From: Bacillus sp. FJAT-27916
GTDB lineage: Bacteria > Bacillota > Bacilli > Bacillales > Pradoshiaceae
Assembly (NCBI RefSeq): GCF_001183965.1
Contig: NZ_LFZV01000001.1
Location: 649,287 to 713,286, forward strand
Reading direction: 5' to 3'
Length of the DNA: 64,000 nucleotides
The position numbers and the translations under genes were made by a program. Within the stretch, counting starts at the first letter, position 1, and every line of letters starts with the position of its first letter. Positions 61,231 through 64,000 of this stretch are shown here, piece by piece. Under the pieces are notes generated by a model that worked only from the letters and a program-made list of their open reading frames with translations, was not told where the DNA came from and did no database searches.

Positions 61231-61929
61231 TCATGCATTTTCAATTTCAATGCTCATGATTCCATCAATCTCTGAAACGGAATAATATACATCGGTTACT
61301 TTGCGTTTGTTGTCAACTGTTGTTCTGAGCTGGACAAGGTGATTTGTAGCCAAGTCCTTTATCCTCACTGATTTAATAGCAATATTATGCTTTTCAATAA
61401 GAGAAATGATTGCGGCAATCTTTTCTTTCTCTCCTATAACGAGTTTTAAATAGAGTTCCTTTTCTCTGAACTTCCGCGGCCCGATGAGATTGAATAGGTA
61501 TGGCAATAGTTCAACACTTATAATTAATAATAGTACGCCTGCGATTGCTTCCATATAGAAACCTGCGCCTACGGTTATTCCGATACCGCCGGCTCCCCAT
61601 ATAAGTGCCGCGGTAGTTAAACCAGATATGCTGTCATTCCCTCTTCTAAGGATGACACCTGCTCCGATAAAGCCAATCCCAGACACAATCTGTGCTGCTA
61701 GACGGAGAGGATCCATTGTGACAGCCACTCCGAATTCTGAACCTTTGGCCGTATAGGCTGATTCAATAGAAACAATCGTCAACAGGCAGCTGACGATAGA
61801 TATGACAAGGGAGGTTTTTAGACCGACAGGCTTCCTTTTAATTTCTCGTTCAAGGCCGATGATCAGTCCCAGTGCGGCTGAAATGCACAATTTCACAAGC
61901 ATATGTGCGTCAATTATAGCGAAATCCAT
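61231..61929 (-). CDS. MgtC/SapB family membrane protein, 232 aa
   Basis: Five hydrophobic segments are followed by a cytosolic ACT-like domain (EKELYLKLVIGEKEKIAAII). The family marks are LGLIIGLEREIKRKPVGLKT, RLAAQIVSGIGFIGAGVILR and GLTTAALIWGAGGIGI. MgtC proteins support growth at low magnesium and affect ATP synthase in some pathogens; a general ion role is all that can be said here. AAAGGCGGTTAAAGCA precedes ATG 61929. No magnesium riboswitch is seen upstream. Confidence 0.93.
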   Translation of the reverse strand: MDFAIIDAHMLVKLCISAALGLIIGLEREIKRKPVGLKTSLVISIVSCLLTIVSIESAYTAKGSEFGVAVTMDPLRLAAQIVSGIGFIGAGVILRRGNDSISGLTTAALIWGAGGIGITVGAGFYMEAIAGVLLLIISVELLPYLFNLIGPRKFREKELYLKLVIGEKEKIAAIISLIEKHNIAIKSVRIKDLATNHLVQLRTTVDNKRKVTDVYYSVSEIDGIMSIEIENA

Positions 61930-62051
61930 TGCTTTAACCGCCTTTCTGTGAGAATCTTCTATCTAGAATAAGATATGTCGTGATAAAGTTCCACTATTAT
62001 GAATTGTTTCTAAAAATAGTATGTAAATAAAGTTAAAGGTTGGATCTATAT

Positions 62052-62957
62052 ATGAAAAATACATTTTATAAACCCTATATAGCCATTGCAATCGGTGTAA
62101 CAGCTATTTCATCCTCGGCTATACTTGTGCGCTATTCAAGTGCGGATTCAGGTGTCATGGCTTTTTATCGATTGCTTTTTTCAAGTTTGATGCTTTTGCC
62201 GCTTTTCTTTCGCGGAGCGATAAAGGAGGTCAGGAGCTTTCGACTGAAGGAATGGCTTCTTTCCCTGGTATCAGGGGTGTTTTTAGCCTTTCACTTCATT
62301 CTATGGTTTGAGTCATTAAGGTATACTTCAGTCGCAAGCTCAACGGTACTCGTGACGATGCAGCCTTTATTTGCTTTTATTGCTGCTTTTATTTTATTTA
62401 AGGAAAGGGTAACAGCAGGGGTCTTCTTTAGTATCATCCTTGCTATAGGTGGAAGCATTGTTATTGGAGCGGGAGATTTTACTGCGGAGGGAACAGCACT
62501 GTACGGAGATGCTCTTGCTTTATTGTCGTGTGCACTTATAACTGCTTACTTTATGATCGGGCAGATTTTACGAAAGAAGGTCGGGCTGACAGCATACACC
62601 TTTACCGTCTATAGTATGAGTGCGGTCGTGTTGGGATTCTACGTATGGTTAAAAGGAGAGGCATTTGGTCCTTATCCGCCAGCAGAATGGGTGATTTTTC
62701 TGTTGTTGGCTATAATACCGACTTTATTCGGCCATTCCTTGTTGAATTGGGCACTTGGGTGGGTAAGCGGTACAACAATTTCTATGGCAATCCTATTTGA
62801 ACCAGTAGGGGCAAGTGTTTTGGCGTATTATTTACTACATGAACATATAAAGGTAGCCCAACTGATCGGTTCGGCCATGATATTATTCGGTCTAGGATTA
62901 TTCATTTTAATATCAAATAGAAAGAGAAAAATACAAGTGAGAAAGGTGTCAGATTAA
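62052..62957 (+). CDS. EamA family (DMT) transporter, 302 aa
   Basis: Ten membrane helices in two five-helix EamA halves: AIAIGVTAISSSAILVRYSS, VASSTVLVTMQPLFAFIAAF and the second half LGWVSGTTISMAILFEPVGA. Such proteins export or import amino acids or other metabolites; the substrate is unknown. AAAGGTTGG precedes ATG 62052, and the TTG at 62040 is rejected. Confidence 0.9.
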   Translation: MKNTFYKPYIAIAIGVTAISSSAILVRYSSADSGVMAFYRLLFSSLMLLPLFFRGAIKEVRSFRLKEWLLSLVSGVFLAFHFILWFESLRYTSVASSTVLVTMQPLFAFIAAFILFKERVTAGVFFSIILAIGGSIVIGAGDFTAEGTALYGDALALLSCALITAYFMIGQILRKKVGLTAYTFTVYSMSAVVLGFYVWLKGEAFGPYPPAEWVIFLLLAIIPTLFGHSLLNWALGWVSGTTISMAILFEPVGASVLAYYLLHEHIKVAQLIGSAMILFGLGLFILISNRKRKIQVRKVSD

Positions 62958-63042
62958 ATGTGTTTCTTCTATAAGGATTAAATCCTGCCGTGATGTTATG
63001 TAGGTATAGAGAAGGGAAATAAAAAAAGTTATAAAAAAGTAC

Positions 63043-63072
63043 TTGCGCAACTTTATAGGAGCATGGTATATT
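63043..63072 (+). promoter_or_regulatory. rRNA promoter P1
   Basis: TTGCGC at 63043-63048 and TATATT at 63067-63072 with an 18-base spacer. Confidence 0.7.
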
Positions 63073-63116
63073 TACTAACGTTCACTTCGAGTGAATGAAA
63101 AGTTATAAAAAAGTTG

Positions 63117-63145
63117 TTGACGCAGAATAGTTATTCTGGTATATT
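63117..63145 (+). promoter_or_regulatory. rRNA promoter P2
   Basis: TTGACG at 63117-63122 and TATATT at 63140-63145 with a 17-base spacer. AAGTCGCTTGAGCGGC follows. Confidence 0.85.
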
Positions 63146-63212
63146 ATTTAAGTCGCTTGAGCGGCACAAGATAATTGAAGTGATAAGCTCTTAAAACTTT
63201 TTAAAAAAAGTG

Positions 63213-63241
63213 TTGACAGCTAAAAGTTATCTTGATATAAT
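63213..63241 (+). promoter_or_regulatory. rRNA promoter P3
   Basis: TTGACA at 63213-63218 and TATAAT at 63236-63241 with a 17-base spacer, a consensus promoter. AAGTCGCTAAAACGACG follows. The boxA-like TTCTTTGAAAACTAAAC is at 63282-63298. Confidence 0.92.
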
Positions 63242-63377
63242 ATGAAAGTCGCTAAAACGACGAATAAAAAGAAATAGATTGTTCTTTGAAAACTAAACAA
63301 AACGAAACGCTAAGCAAGTCTTAAAACTTGAGAGTTTAACTCTCGTCAATGTTTTAAATTATAGCTAGATCAAACAT

Positions 63378-64000
<623 letters not shown>

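Overview
The window is about 64 kb of a low-GC, Gram-positive Bacillaceae chromosome. The evidence is a Bacillus-type 16S rRNA 5' part with three stacked promoters at the right end, strong AGGAGG-type ribosome sites, frequent TTG/GTG starts, and chromosomal genes typical of the family (YwbE, YezD, YqcI/YcgG, NhaC, MgtC/SapB). I do not assign a genus from the sequence alone.

Region 1 (1-19.6 kb) is ordinary backbone. It holds a cut-off enoyl-CoA hydratase, an IS3-family insertion that landed inside a terminator, and a galT-galK operon. That operon has a clean promoter and a palindrome that could be the operator of the convergent ROK repressor gene beyond it. Then come a cupin protein, a PadR regulator overlapping a HAAS-type membrane protein, an NhaC antiporter, an HD-domain protein, a formate/nitrite-type channel, a CBS protein with a possible HEPN end, several small proteins, a B3/4-domain protein, a nitronate-monooxygenase-like enzyme and a racemase remnant.

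Region 2 (about 19.86-61.04 kb) is a roughly 41-kb genomic island integrated in the 3' half of a tRNA-Ala(GGC) gene. The intact tRNA gene is at the right end beside a tyrosine integrase; a 42-base copy of the tRNA 3' half is at the left end. The repeat at the two ends extends well beyond the tRNA into the 3' end of an integrase gene, which suggests successive integrations. No phage structural or conjugation genes are visible. The left half is very AT-rich. It carries an OLD-family ATPase/TOPRIM nuclease, a decayed DUF4041/GIY-YIG gene, and a four-gene minus-strand operon: a STAND-like NTPase with a nuclease-like N-terminus, a large helical protein, a four-helix membrane protein and another large helical protein. 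I consider this operon the best candidate for an undescribed anti-phage system. Next comes a recombination module with two overlapping large serine recombinases and small partner genes, a giant secreted protein with eleven Ig-like repeats, and a second tyrosine integrase.

The right half of the island (41-58.4 kb) looks cassette-like. Mostly single genes of unrelated function and mixed orientation are separated by copies of one palindromic repeat: arms CTTATTCMRCTAAC and GTTAGYTNCATAAG around the loop CTGCCCC. Many copies are followed by a second terminator-like hairpin. A 2.64-kb group II intron sits exactly in one copy. The genes between repeats include YopX-like, ferritin-like, GNAT, nucleosidase, HEPN-like, GHKL ATPase with an HExxH motif, a membrane-anchored Mrr-like endonuclease and many small membrane proteins. 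Decayed pieces (DnaN tail, IS30 transposase) lie among them.

Region 3 (61-64 kb) returns to backbone with MgtC/SapB, an EamA transporter, three rRNA promoters and the first 623 bases of 16S rRNA.
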